Notes: generated by a model not told the origin, from the sequence alone. Positions 8,452 to 17,883 are shown, counted from the first letter of the stretch. The stretch: DNA of 64,000 nt from Clostridium sp. TW13 (GCF_024345225.1 NZ_BROD01000001.1:3234362-3298361); one strand, 5' to 3'. Numbers and translations: made by a program.

Positions 8452-9771
8452 ATGGCTAAAGGGAGGTTAAAACTACAAACTTTTAAAGAAAAAACTTTCA
8501 TCCCTATAGATAACACTAAAATAACTGTATCTAATACAACTGCAGATGGAAGTACCACAGGCGAAAAAACCTATGCACTAACAACAAACTCAGCTGGATT
8601 AACTAACGATATAGAATTAGACACACCACCAATAGAATATTCGCAAAATCCATCAGATCAAAAACCATACTCTCTATGCAATATTACAGTTGAAAGAGAG
8701 GGCTTCAGTCCAATAAAAATAAATGGTTGTCAGGTATATCCAAATTCCACTGCTTATCAGGTATGTAATCTTACAGAAACTAAATCTACTAGACAGGTAG
8801 AAGTTATTGATATACCAGCTAATACATTAGTTGGAACTTTTCCACCTAAAATCCCTGAAGACCCCATAAAACCATTACCTCCTCCTACTAGTGGAGTTGT
8901 TTTGAGCGAAGTAGTGGTTCCTGGTCAAATAGTTGTACATGCTGGTTCCCCAAATGATGATTCTGCTCCAAACTATACTGTAGATTTTAAGGATTATATA
9001 AAGAACGTAATTAGTTCTGAAATATTCCCAAACTGGTCAACAAATACTATTAGAGCTAATATCTTTTGCGTTGTATCCTTTACTCTCAATAGAGTTTTTA
9101 CAGAATGGTATAGAGGCAAGGGCAAACCATATCAAATAACTAATTCAACTGCTTATGATCAAGCATTTAACTATGGTAGAAATATTTTTGATAATGTAAG
9201 TGCCTTAGTTGATGAAATGTTCTCAACTTATGTTAAAAGACCTGGAAACAAGCAGCCATTATTTACCCAATATTGCGATGGTAAATCTGTAACTTGTCCT
9301 GGATGGCTAAGTCAATGGGGTAGTAAATATCTAGGAGATGAGGGAAAAACTCCATATCAAATAATAACAAACTACTATGGCAACAACATAGAATTAGTTA
9401 CTGCTAAATCAGTGGCTGGAATTCCTTCATCTTACCCTGGGTACACACTTACTATAGGTTCTAAAGGAATTCCTGTAAGAGATATGCAAACTTATTTAAA
9501 TCGTATATCACAAAATTATCCATTAATTCCTAAGTTAGCAGTTGATGGAGCTTATGGGCCTAAGACTGCAGAATCTGTCAAAGTATTTCAACAAATATTT
9601 ACTCTACCAGTAACAGGGCAAGTAGATTATGCAACCTGGTACAAAATTTCAGATGTCTATGTTGGAGTGTCAAAAATAGCAGAACTTAGGTCAACTATTT
9701 CTCCCAACTATGAATCTATATACGATGAATTTTTAGGGGTTAGTTTGCCTTATTATTTTTATGAAAATTAA
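8452..9771 (+). CDS. sleC: Spore cortex-lytic enzyme precursor SleC
   Basis: SleC degrades cortex peptidoglycan during germination; it is stored as an inactive precursor and activated by cleavage by Csp proteases. The 439 residues match Clostridium perfringens SleC (about 438). Residues 1-115 form the pre-region, 115-150 a proline-rich pro-linker (FPPKIPEDPIKPLPPP), 155-320 the SpoIID-like lytic domain (YRGKGKPYQI, CPGWLSQWGS) and 335-410 a peptidoglycan-binding domain (GSKGIPVRDMQTYL, VDGAYGPKTAESV). The activating cut is expected near residues 145-155 by analogy. AGGAGACG precedes the ATG. Expression in the developing spore is expected from the family. It lies just ahead of the two csp genes, the reverse of the C. 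perfringens order, where csp genes precede sleC. Confidence 0.94.
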   Translation: MAKGRLKLQTFKEKTFIPIDNTKITVSNTTADGSTTGEKTYALTTNSAGLTNDIELDTPPIEYSQNPSDQKPYSLCNITVEREGFSPIKINGCQVYPNSTAYQVCNLTETKSTRQVEVIDIPANTLVGTFPPKIPEDPIKPLPPPTSGVVLSEVVVPGQIVVHAGSPNDDSAPNYTVDFKDYIKNVISSEIFPNWSTNTIRANIFCVVSFTLNRVFTEWYRGKGKPYQITNSTAYDQAFNYGRNIFDNVSALVDEMFSTYVKRPGNKQPLFTQYCDGKSVTCPGWLSQWGSKYLGDEGKTPYQIITNYYGNNIELVTAKSVAGIPSSYPGYTLTIGSKGIPVRDMQTYLNRISQNYPLIPKLAVDGAYGPKTAESVKVFQQIFTLPVTGQVDYATWYKISDVYVGVSKIAELRSTISPNYESIYDEFLGVSLPYYFYEN

Positions 9772-9796
9772 TTTTAATTGAAATGTATAGTTACTT

Positions 9797-9835
9797 ATCA
9801 TGAGATAATATCTTACACAGATATTATCTCATGAT
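9797..9835 (+). terminator. Long perfect hairpin after sleC
   Basis: A perfect stem of about 17 bp (9797-9813 with 9819-9835) encloses a 5-base loop 25 bases after the sleC stop. The tail is TTATACATATAG, with no strong T-run, so it may stop transcription inefficiently or protect the sleC transcript end. Confidence 0.55.
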
Positions 9836-10002
9836 TATACATATAGTATTGATATTTTTCTTATTTATAGCCTTAGGTAACTTCTTTTTATATTAATCAA
9901 TTAATTCACGTAATAACTTATCTGATATTAAATTTCAAATAGGGATACATTACATCTTAAGCAAGTTTCACTTGATAAATCACTGATATTAGGAGATTTC
10001 AT

Positions 10003-11808
10003 ATGATTAATATACAATTACAGAAAAGAAAATTATTTTATAGTGAAAATACACCTAACTTTCTAGTTGAATATAGAGGTAATTTAAAAGAGCAAATTGA
10101 CAAAGTCTCCTATGCTGTTGGTGATATAATTACTGAAACTATTGCTGTTATAGCTGTAGCAGAAGATGATCTTGATAGACTTTTAAAAGATGTTCCTGCA
10201 ATTATTTTTGTGGACTTTAGAGCTATGTTTGTTCTTGAAGATACTGCGCCTGCTGATGTAGACAATATAAATAAAATCAAAATAAATCCTTATCTTGATT
10301 TGACTGGTACTGATATAATAATAGGTTTAGTTGATACTGGTATAGATTATTTAAACCAAGAATTCATTCGTGAGGATGGTACTTCAAAAATATTGAGCAT
10401 TTGGGATCAAAGTATAATTAGTGAAGATCAATCTGTATATATGGGAAGTGTGTATTCAAACCAACAAATCAATGCTGCCATTGCTGCTCAAAAAAATAAA
10501 CAAGACCCTTACAGTATTGTTCCATCTAAAGATGAATTGGGACATGGAACTGAAATAGCTGGCATCATAGGAGCTAGAGGTGCTACAAATAAATTCAAAG
10601 GCATTGCTCAAGATGCTAGTTTTGTAATAGTTAAACTTTTTCCTTCAGCTGCATATCAAAAAACATTACGCGAAAATAAAGTACCTCCTGTTCCTGTTTA
10701 TAACACTTCAGAAATCTTAGCTGGTTTAGAATTTTTGAGGCAAGCCTTTTTAAAATATCAAAAACCAATGGTTATCTGTCTATGTGTTGGCACTACAGAA
10801 GGAAGTCATGATGGAACAAATTTAATCTCTAGATACTTTAGTTCCCTTGGCAGCTATAGAGGCTTAGTTTTAGTAGCTGGAACTGGAAATGAGGGTAGTT
10901 CTCAAGGCCATGCTTCAGGAATCATAAGAAATGTTCATGACGTTAATTCTATAGAACTTAAAGTTCCTGCTGAAATGGAACATTTTATTGTTAATATATG
11001 GTTAAGAAGACCTAACAGAGCTTCACTTAATGTAGTCTCTCCTACAGGAGAAGAATCAAAGATTATTGAATCTAAAATTAACAAAGTTGATACTTCAAAA
11101 TTTGTATATGTAGACACTACCATGACTGTAAAATACTATACCCCCGAACATTTTACTGGCCATGAACTAATACACATACATTTTGATAGAATTAAACCTG
11201 GGATATGGACATTTAAATTGATTGGAGACTATATTGTTTCTGGAAGATATGATATTTGGCTTTCTCCAAGAATCACGCTACCTGAAAACACAGAATTCCT
11301 TCAACCTGATCCCTTTGAAACTCTAACAATTCCAGGCACAGCCATTAATGTTGTCACTGTCACTGCTCTAGGAGATAATAACTTTATATTACCTAATTCA
11401 GGGAAGGGATATAATGCAAATGGAATAGTGAATCCAAATATAGCTGTTTTAGGACAAAACATAATAACAACCTCTGTAGGCGGAACACCTACAACAATTT
11501 CAGGAAGTTCAGCAGCCACTGCAATAGTAGCTGGCGCTTGTGCACTTCTGCTAGAATGGGGAATAGTTGACAATAATGACAAGGCTATTTTCTCGAAAAA
11601 GATTATATCCTACTTAGAATATGGAGCATCTAGAAACCCAATTTATAAATTTCCTAATAGAGATATTGGATATGGTTTTCTAGATTTATTAGAAACCTTC
11701 AATATTATTAGCAGATCCTATACAAGGGGTGATATTAAAAACTTTACTGAATATAGTATTAATAACTTATTTATAAGAATCCCACTAAACATTATGGAGG
11801 ATTACTAA
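10003..11808 (+). CDS. Subtilisin-like germination protease (Csp family), first copy
   Basis: Csp proteases cleave pro-SleC to start cortex hydrolysis. This 601-residue member has no classical signal peptide. Residues 1-95 resemble the autoprocessed Csp prodomain. A subtilase domain follows with Asp111 (VDTGIDY), His181 (GHGTEIAG), the oxyanion Asn296 (GTGNEG) and Ser503 (SGSSAATA), so the full triad is present. Between about 310 and 430 is the inserted jelly-roll domain typical of Csp proteins. AGGAG precedes the ATG. The stop overlaps the start of the second csp gene by one base (TAATG), implying coupled translation. The family is cspA/B/C; I cannot say which orthologue this is. The active-site Ser context GSSAA differs slightly from the usual GTSxA. 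Confidence 0.92.
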   Translation: MINIQLQKRKLFYSENTPNFLVEYRGNLKEQIDKVSYAVGDIITETIAVIAVAEDDLDRLLKDVPAIIFVDFRAMFVLEDTAPADVDNINKIKINPYLDLTGTDIIIGLVDTGIDYLNQEFIREDGTSKILSIWDQSIISEDQSVYMGSVYSNQQINAAIAAQKNKQDPYSIVPSKDELGHGTEIAGIIGARGATNKFKGIAQDASFVIVKLFPSAAYQKTLRENKVPPVPVYNTSEILAGLEFLRQAFLKYQKPMVICLCVGTTEGSHDGTNLISRYFSSLGSYRGLVLVAGTGNEGSSQGHASGIIRNVHDVNSIELKVPAEMEHFIVNIWLRRPNRASLNVVSPTGEESKIIESKINKVDTSKFVYVDTTMTVKYYTPEHFTGHELIHIHFDRIKPGIWTFKLIGDYIVSGRYDIWLSPRITLPENTEFLQPDPFETLTIPGTAINVVTVTALGDNNFILPNSGKGYNANGIVNPNIAVLGQNIITTSVGGTPTTISGSSAATAIVAGACALLLEWGIVDNNDKAIFSKKIISYLEYGASRNPIYKFPNRDIGYGFLDLLETFNIISRSYTRGDIKNFTEYSINNLFIRIPLNIMEDY

Positions 11809-13532
11809 TGGATAATCGTTATACAATTCAAGATAATATTTTCAACGACATAAATTATTTTAGTTATATAGTTCAATATCAGGGAGATATACAAGCAGAA
11901 CTATCAAAATATCCTGATTATTTTGTAACAATAATAAATGACAGATATGCTATAGTTTCTGTAAATAAAAATAAAAATATTGAGATTAATGTAACTCCTC
12001 CATTTTTCTCAACTATTGTGTATGTAAAACCTGCAGAAATGTATACTCTTCAAGCTATTTCACCTTTAGAGGCTTCACAAGCAACATCTTTGCAACTTAA
12101 TCTTCCTTTAAATTTAACTGGTAGAGGTGTTGATGTGGCAATTATTGATACTGGAATTGACTATTTAAGTGAAGAATTTATGACTGAGCAAGGAGACACT
12201 AGAATTGATTACATTTGGGACCAAACTGTCGTAACTCCTAAAGAAACACACACTACTTCACTACCCTTTGGCACTGTGTATACCAAAGCACAAATTAATG
12301 AAGCAATTAATGCTTCCAAACAAGGAAAATCTGCCTATGATATAGTACCTAGTAGAGACGAAATAGGACATGGTACTAATATGGCTGGACTAATAGGCGC
12401 TACTGGTAAAAATCCAAACTTAAGAGGAGTAGTTCCTGATTGTAATTTTGTTATAGTAAAGCTATTAGTAGATCGTTCATATCAAGATAGATTTGATACT
12501 AAAGTTCCTGTATATAACATTACATTAGTTATGGCTGCATTCGAATTTCTATATCGGTATTCATTATCTAGTCCCAAACCTATGGTTATATATTTCCCAC
12601 TTGGCAGTACTTTTGGTAACCATAAAGGCATAGGGCTTCTAGAACAATTTATTGAGTTTATTTGTTTAAATAGCGGAATTACTGTAGTATCTGGTACAGG
12701 TAATCAACGTTCCGTTGGTGGACATACATCTGGAAACATAACTGCTGTTGGTAATGTAAGCTCCATAGACCTAAACATATCACCTGAGCAACACTTTTTA
12801 TGGCTTGAAGTTTGGGTAGATACTCCTAATATTATGTCACTTGATGTTATATCTCCATCTGGAGAAAGTAGTGGTATTATTTCTGCCTTAATTAATACCT
12901 TAGAAGTCTATACCTTCATTTTTGAGAAAACTCAATTAAAAGTCAATTTTTATGTTCCTGACGGAATCACAGGTGATGAATTAATTAGATTAAGATTTTA
13001 CGATTTACAACCTGGGGTATGGAAAATCAGATTAACTGGTGATTTGATATTGGATGGCAGGTATAATGCTTGGTTACCACCAGAAGGTCTAATTGTTGGG
13101 GGAACTAGCTTCAGTCCTTCTGACCCATTTGGAACAATAACCAACCCTTCTACCTCTAACTATGTAGTTTCAGTAGCAGCATATAATCAAAATAACAATA
13201 ATATAGCTAATTACTCTGGCATGGGATTTGCTGATGATTCAGTAAGCAAAATTGATGTTGCAGCTGGTGGAGTAAATGCATTAACTGTAGCCCCTAATAA
13301 CACTACAGCTGTAGTTAATGGTACTAGTGTAGCTGCTGCTATAGTTGCTGGAGCATGTGCAATGCTTTTCCAATGGGGAATTGTAGACAATAATGATCCT
13401 TTTATGTACTCTGTAACTTTAAAAGCTTACCTCGAAAGGGGGACTGAAAAAAGAAGTGGAGACATATATCCAAATCCTCAATGGGGCTATGGAACCTTAA
13501 ATATTCTTTTAATGTTTCAAAATATGACCTAG
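11808..13532 (+). CDS. Subtilisin-like germination protease (Csp family), second copy
   Basis: This 574-residue paralogue of the preceding gene has the same order: prodomain (1-95), subtilase domain with Asp114 (IIDTGIDY), His188 (GHGTNMAG), Asn299 (GTGNQ) and Ser507 (NGTSVAAA), and a jelly-roll insert at about 315-430. The triad is intact, so it should be a working protease, unlike the Clostridioides difficile CspC and CspA pseudoproteases. In that species CspC takes part in bile-acid germinant sensing. It starts one base inside the previous stop, so both should be made from one mRNA in similar amounts. A terminator follows directly. Two active members rather than three separate csp genes, as in C. 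perfringens, is the notable feature. Confidence 0.92.
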   Translation: MDNRYTIQDNIFNDINYFSYIVQYQGDIQAELSKYPDYFVTIINDRYAIVSVNKNKNIEINVTPPFFSTIVYVKPAEMYTLQAISPLEASQATSLQLNLPLNLTGRGVDVAIIDTGIDYLSEEFMTEQGDTRIDYIWDQTVVTPKETHTTSLPFGTVYTKAQINEAINASKQGKSAYDIVPSRDEIGHGTNMAGLIGATGKNPNLRGVVPDCNFVIVKLLVDRSYQDRFDTKVPVYNITLVMAAFEFLYRYSLSSPKPMVIYFPLGSTFGNHKGIGLLEQFIEFICLNSGITVVSGTGNQRSVGGHTSGNITAVGNVSSIDLNISPEQHFLWLEVWVDTPNIMSLDVISPSGESSGIISALINTLEVYTFIFEKTQLKVNFYVPDGITGDELIRLRFYDLQPGVWKIRLTGDLILDGRYNAWLPPEGLIVGGTSFSPSDPFGTITNPSTSNYVVSVAAYNQNNNNIANYSGMGFADDSVSKIDVAAGGVNALTVAPNNTTAVVNGTSVAAAIVAGACAMLFQWGIVDNNDPFMYSVTLKAYLERGTEKRSGDIYPNPQWGYGTLNILLMFQNMT

Positions 13533-13544
13533 TATATAACTCAA

Positions 13545-13590
13545 ATTAAGAGAAGTGTAATCTCTTAACACTTCTCTTAATCATATTTTT
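13545..13590 (+). terminator. Terminator between csp genes and recQ
   Basis: A 14-bp perfect stem (13545-13558 with 13568-13581) has a 9-base loop and is followed by CATATTTTT. It lies 13 bases after the second csp stop and 18 bases past the recQ end, so it may serve both strands. Confidence 0.8.
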
Positions 13591-13598
13591 GATGATGC

Positions 13599-15368
13599 CT
13601 AATTCTTTTCTTGTTCTTCAAATTGCTTAACTATTTCCAAAACATCTTTTCCATATCTCTCAATCTTTTTATCTCCAACTCCACCTATAGACCTTAATTC
13701 ATCAAAGTTTTTAGGTTTCATGTTGGATATTTCTATTAAAACCGCATCACTAAACACAATATATGGCTTAACTTTATCTCGTCTTGAAATATCCTTCCTA
13801 TATATTCTCAATTTCTTGAATAATTCTTCATTTTCACAAACAGTATTATCACTTAACTTGCCAAAAACCTGTTCTTCTCCTCTTAAAACTTTCAAAGATA
13901 ATTTGTTTAAAACTAGCATAGAATAGGTACCTTCTTTTCTATCAACCACACCTTGTTCTAACATTATATTAATAATATCTTTAATCGCTTTACTGGTATA
14001 TTCACGCATGATTCCGTAAGTTGATATCTCATCTAATCTATACTGCTGTATTTTGGTTCCCTTAAAGCCTCTAAGTACATCAGTCATCACACTTATGCCA
14101 AACTGAGCCTTTGTTCTATAAATACATGATAAAATCTTCTGCGCTTCTAATGTTAAATCCTTTAAGCCTTCACTATTTACACAGTTACTACAATTACCAC
14201 AGTATTTTCTCTTAACTGCGTCACCAAAATAATTTAGTATATATTCATTATAACATCCTTCTGTCTCACATAGTTCTACCATGGCTTGAAGTTTTCTAAG
14301 TTCTATTTCCCTCCTATCCATCTTGGTAGAAGTATTTATTAGAAATTCAGCTGTCCTTATATCATCTCTACTATATAGTAAATGACACCTGCAAAAAGCT
14401 CCGTCTCTTCCTCCCCTGCCTATTTCTTGATAGTATTCCTCTATATTTTTAGGCATGCTCAAATGTATTATATACCTAATATTTGATTTATCAATTCCCA
14501 TACCAAAAGCATTTGTTGCAATCATTACATTTTTTCTCTCAAACAAGAAATCTTCTTGGTTTATATTTTTGTGTTCATCATTCAAGCCTCCGTGATATTT
14601 GCTTACACTGTACCCTATATCTGATAGAACTCCATATAGCATATCTACTTCTTTTCGTAAGCTACAATAAATTATTCCCGATTCATCCTCATGAGCTCTA
14701 ATATAATCTTTTACAAACTCTAGTTTATCTTCTTCTTTATGAACATTAATTTGCAGATTATTTCTATAAAATCCACCAAAAACTATAAACGGATTATTAA
14801 GTCCCAATAATTTAATAGTATCAATTCTTACTTCTTCTGTAGCTGTAGCTGTAAAGGCTGTTACTATAGGTCTATTTTCTAAGGAATTAATAAAAGGTAA
14901 TATATTTCTATAACTTTTTCTGAAGTCATGTCCCCATTGAGATACACAGTGTGCCTCATCTATAGCCACTTGACTCACATGAATATTGTTAAACTTTATT
15001 ACAAATTTATTATAATCTAGTCTCTCTGGTGCTATATAAAGAAGCTTTATATCACCATTTTTCACTTTTATCATAATGTCATCTATTTCATCTGGAGTTT
15101 GAGTGCTATTTATATATTCTGCTGAAATACCTATATTCTTTAAATAATCCACTTGATCTTTCATTAATGAAATAAGAGGAGAAATAACAATGGTTACACC
15201 ATCCATAAGCAATGCAGTCAACTGATAGCATAAAGATTTTCCTCCACCTGTTGGTAGTAAGCAGAATACATCCTTATGAGAAAGAATATTATCAACAATT
15301 ATTTTTTGCTCTTTTCTCAATACTCTTATGCCAAAATATTTATCTAAAAACTGTTGAATTTTTTCCAT
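13599..15368 (-). CDS. recQ: ATP-dependent DNA helicase, RecQ family
   Basis: RecQ helicases unwind DNA 3' to 5' in recombination and fork repair. The 589-residue protein has motif I PTGGGKSLCYQ near residue 40, the DEAH box DEAHCVSQWGHDFR, motif VI around QEIGRGGRDG, a RecQ C-terminal zinc module with the four cysteines in the CETEGCY and CGNCSNC region, a winged-helix segment, and a C-terminal HRDC domain (VFSDAVLIEIS, GVGDKKIERYG). The set of domains is complete and of the usual length. It is monocistronic here. A repeat element lies between its start and sdaAA. The DNA-repair role follows from the family. Confidence 0.92.
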   Translation of the reverse strand: MEKIQQFLDKYFGIRVLRKEQKIIVDNILSHKDVFCLLPTGGGKSLCYQLTALLMDGVTIVISPLISLMKDQVDYLKNIGISAEYINSTQTPDEIDDIMIKVKNGDIKLLYIAPERLDYNKFVIKFNNIHVSQVAIDEAHCVSQWGHDFRKSYRNILPFINSLENRPIVTAFTATATEEVRIDTIKLLGLNNPFIVFGGFYRNNLQINVHKEEDKLEFVKDYIRAHEDESGIIYCSLRKEVDMLYGVLSDIGYSVSKYHGGLNDEHKNINQEDFLFERKNVMIATNAFGMGIDKSNIRYIIHLSMPKNIEEYYQEIGRGGRDGAFCRCHLLYSRDDIRTAEFLINTSTKMDRREIELRKLQAMVELCETEGCYNEYILNYFGDAVKRKYCGNCSNCVNSEGLKDLTLEAQKILSCIYRTKAQFGISVMTDVLRGFKGTKIQQYRLDEISTYGIMREYTSKAIKDIINIMLEQGVVDRKEGTYSMLVLNKLSLKVLRGEEQVFGKLSDNTVCENEELFKKLRIYRKDISRRDKVKPYIVFSDAVLIEISNMKPKNFDELRSIGGVGDKKIERYGKDVLEIVKQFEEQEKN

Positions 15369-15398
15369 AAGAAGTTTCTACCTACTTTCTATATTCTT

Positions 15399-15561
15399 AG
15401 TCATCTTCAAAAAATAAATAAGTCCATCTGCTAGTCTATTTGACCTTATACTACGTCAACAGACCCCTTAGATAGTTCTGCTATCTGCGGAACCTGTTTC
15501 CTTGTCTAAGTCCAAATATCCGTCGCATATTTGGACTTGTTATTTATTTTCAGATGCCTTA
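15399..15561. repeat. Structured MITE-like element, family 1 (about 160 bp)
   Basis: Ends are imperfect inverted repeats: the left reads TAGTCATCTTCAAAAAATAA then AATAAGTCCA, and the right, read backwards, AAGGCATCTGAAAATAAAT then AACAAGTCCA. Inside are a 10-bp hairpin (GTCCAAATAT with ATATTTGGAC, about 15511-15538), and AGATAG/CTATCT and CTTAGA/TCTAAG pairings. The whole could fold as one branched RNA or cruciform. It has no open frame for a transposase, as expected for a non-autonomous element. Its right end abuts the sdaAA stop codon. Confidence 0.6.
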
Positions 15562-16434
15562 ATCTCCAAAAACTTGTTTCTTTAATTTTAAACCTGTTTC
15601 TGTGGTTGCTGTTCCACCTTCTGCAGTTTCTCTCAAGCATGATGGTATTTGTTTGCCCACTCTATACATAGCTTCTACCATATCATCAAATGGAATTTTG
15701 CTTTTTATACCTGCCATAACTACATCAGCAGTAGTTAATGCTGATACTGCCCCTGCAAAATTTCTTTTTGCGCAAGGAATTTCTACAAGACCAGCAACAG
15801 GGTCACAAACTAATCCTAATATATTTTTTATTACTATAGCCGCTGCATCTAAACTCATTTCTACAGAGCCGCCCATCATTTCAACAACTGCTGCAGCTCC
15901 CATGGCTGCTGCAGAACCACACTCAGCTTGACATCCACCTTCTGCCCCTGAAACTGTAGCATTCTTTGCAATTATCATACCTACTGCAGATGAAGCAAAA
16001 AGAGCCTTTATTAACTCTTCCTCTGTTTTGTTTAGAGCTTCTCCTGCTGTTAATATTACTGCTGGAAGAATTCCACAAGAACCTGCAGTTGGGCAAGCAA
16101 CTATTCTTCCCATAGCTGCATTCATTTCTGAGCAAGATAAAGCTCTTGCCATGGCCTTATTAACTATAGGTCCAGTTAATGTATTTCCAGCTTCTATGTA
16201 CTTATTCAGTTTGTAAGCATCTCCCCCAATTAAACCACTTACTGAATAAACTTTCTTTTCTCTTCCTTCATTTGCTGACTCTCTCATAACATCTAGCGTC
16301 TTTTTCATTTTGCTTATTATCTCTTCTTTTGAATTGTTACTTCTCTCAACTTCTTCTCTAATAGCATATTCACTTAATGAAATGCCTTCCTTATTGCATA
16401 TCTCTAATAACTCTAATCCACTCTTCGCTGACAT
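15559..16434 (-). CDS. sdaAA: L-serine ammonia-lyase, iron-sulfur-dependent, alpha subunit
   Basis: With SdaAB this makes an oxygen-sensitive 4Fe-4S serine dehydratase that converts L-serine to pyruvate and ammonia, a main amino-acid fermentation step in clostridia. I set the start at ATG 16434 (292 residues), because GGAGG stands ten bases upstream, between the end of sdaAB and the ATG; the longer frame has no such site. Conserved cysteine-containing blocks are CPTAGSCGILPA, GCQAECGSAAAMG and CDPVAGLVEIPC, the cluster ligands of the family. It starts two bases after the sdaAB stop. Two-subunit form is typical of Gram-positive anaerobes and B. subtilis. Confidence 0.94.
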   Translation of the reverse strand: MSAKSGLELLEICNKEGISLSEYAIREEVERSNNSKEEIISKMKKTLDVMRESANEGREKKVYSVSGLIGGDAYKLNKYIEAGNTLTGPIVNKAMARALSCSEMNAAMGRIVACPTAGSCGILPAVILTAGEALNKTEEELIKALFASSAVGMIIAKNATVSGAEGGCQAECGSAAAMGAAAVVEMMGGSVEMSLDAAAIVIKNILGLVCDPVAGLVEIPCAKRNFAGAVSALTTADVVMAGIKSKIPFDDMVEAMYRVGKQIPSCLRETAEGGTATTETGLKLKKQVFGD

Positions 16435-16435
16435 A

Positions 16436-17113
16436 TTAATTATCCTCCGTAACAACATCTATAGAAATTACATTTTCTACTGATTCCACAGTTTTTATTG
16501 CTTCAATTGCTTGTACCGGTAAATTGTTATCACACTGGAATACCATAGTGGCATTCTTTCCTCTATGAGCTCTTGTAACACTCATAAACGCTATATTAAT
16601 ATTATTGGCATATAATATAGAAGTAACTTTAGATACTGCTCCTGGCACATCTCTATGTGAAATTATTAAAGTTGGATATGCTCCTGTTATTTTAACCTTT
16701 TCTCCATTTACTTCTGATACCTCAACATTACCTCCACCTATTGATGAACCTACTATTTGCGTATAACCTTTTTCTGTTTTCATAACAATTTTAACTGTAT
16801 TAGGATGTACATCTCCTAAGTCTGCTGCCTTAAACTCGAATTCAAGACCATTTTCTTTAGCAATCTCCAAAGAATATCTTAACTTTGGATCACTTGGTTC
16901 CATGCCTAAAATTCCAGCCACTAAAGCCCTATCTGTACCATGTCCCTTGTAAGTCTTCGCAAAAGACCCATGCAACAAAAATATTACAGAATTAATTTTA
17001 CCGCCTGCTATAGTTCTTGCTACCTTTCCTAATCTTGCTGCTCCTGCAGTATGTGATGAAGATGGTCCTATCATTATTGGACCAATAATATCAAATATAC
17101 CATATTCGTTCAT
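16436..17113 (-). CDS. sdaAB: L-serine ammonia-lyase, iron-sulfur-dependent, beta subunit
   Basis: This 225-residue subunit has the N-terminal serine dehydratase beta domain with the motif GPIMIGPSSSHTAGAARLGK and, from about residue 148, a C-terminal ACT domain (LIISHRDVPGAVSKVT) that in this family may bind serine or regulate the enzyme. It is the first gene of an sdaAB-sdaAA operon; the ATG at 17113 is preceded by GGAGGATTTT. Upstream is an AT-rich region that contains nothing else obvious, so the operon promoter should lie there. Confidence 0.94.
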   Translation of the reverse strand: MNEYGIFDIIGPIMIGPSSSHTAGAARLGKVARTIAGGKINSVIFLLHGSFAKTYKGHGTDRALVAGILGMEPSDPKLRYSLEIAKENGLEFEFKAADLGDVHPNTVKIVMKTEKGYTQIVGSSIGGGNVEVSEVNGEKVKITGAYPTLIISHRDVPGAVSKVTSILYANNINIAFMSVTRAHRGKNATMVFQCDNNLPVQAIEAIKTVESVENVISIDVVTEDN

Positions 17114-17442
17114 TGTAAAATCCTCCGCTACCTTTTATATGATTATATAAAATAAGTTTTTTCATCTATACTTTTATAATAAATCCTAATCTTTTTCTGA
17201 TTTTTATCTACAAAATGACTTATAAAAATACAACTAATAGTTATATTTTAACCATCCTACTGAAAGTGTCAACATTCAAAATATTAATTTCATAAATTTA
17301 CTTTCAAAACATTAATAAATGAAGTTTATATATATATATAATATTTACAAATTAATGTAGAATAAAACTTATTATGCTATAATTTTTATATAAACCATAA
17401 ATAAAAAAATACATACATTCTAATTAGATGGAGGAAACCTCA
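17114..17442. other. AT-rich divergent promoter region
   Basis: These 329 bases separate sdaAB (minus) from a small membrane gene (plus). They include an alternating TA run at about 17329-17342 and several TATAAT-like words on both strands, but no riboswitch, T-box or repeat could be recognised. Individual promoters cannot be assigned with confidence. Confidence 0.4.
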
Positions 17443-17802
17443 ATGACACAACAGAACCTTAATAAAAATAAGCTTACAATATCATTTTTTGTAATTGTTG
17501 GTTTACAACTTTCTGCAGGAATTATAGGCACAATACTGTCAATCCTCGCATTAAAACTACTTACTCCTACTATGGGAATAATAACTTTAGTAGTTAATAT
17601 GGGATTTATATTATCTTGCATACTTATGTTATTAAAAAGACCTATAGGTATATTACTTTATGTTTGTGCATTCATTACAAATATAACCATAAGTATACTA
17701 AACTATTCAGGCAACATTAGTTTAGTAGTAGGTACTTTTATATTGCCTCTATTGATGTCTAGTGTTCTTTATAAAAATAGGGATTGTTTTAAGTTAAAAT
17801 AA
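17443..17802 (+). CDS. Small hypothetical membrane protein with four predicted helices
   Basis: The 119-residue product starts MTQQNLNKNK. It has four hydrophobic stretches (about residues 12-33, 38-60, 64-84 and 88-110) joined by short polar turns, so it is an integral membrane protein with little outside the bilayer. I chose ATG 17443, because GGAGG sits eight bases upstream; a slightly longer reading from 17428 would place that site inside the gene. I do not recognise the family. It is monocistronic and faces away from sdaAB. Confidence 0.65.
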   Translation: MTQQNLNKNKLTISFFVIVGLQLSAGIIGTILSILALKLLTPTMGIITLVVNMGFILSCILMLLKRPIGILLYVCAFITNITISILNYSGNISLVVGTFILPLLMSSVLYKNRDCFKLK

Positions 17803-17883
17803 TCCCTAAGCATAGTACCTTTTTATTATACTATTAAGTCAGATAGGCTTCACCTATTAATAGACTAACAATTGATTATGCAA

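Noticed and set aside
15602-16216. ORFs antisense or out of frame within sdaAA
   Set aside because: The serine dehydratase frame is fully conserved and explains the region.
17114-17442. Possible riboswitch ahead of sdaAB
   Set aside because: No conserved riboswitch core could be seen; the region is simply AT-rich.
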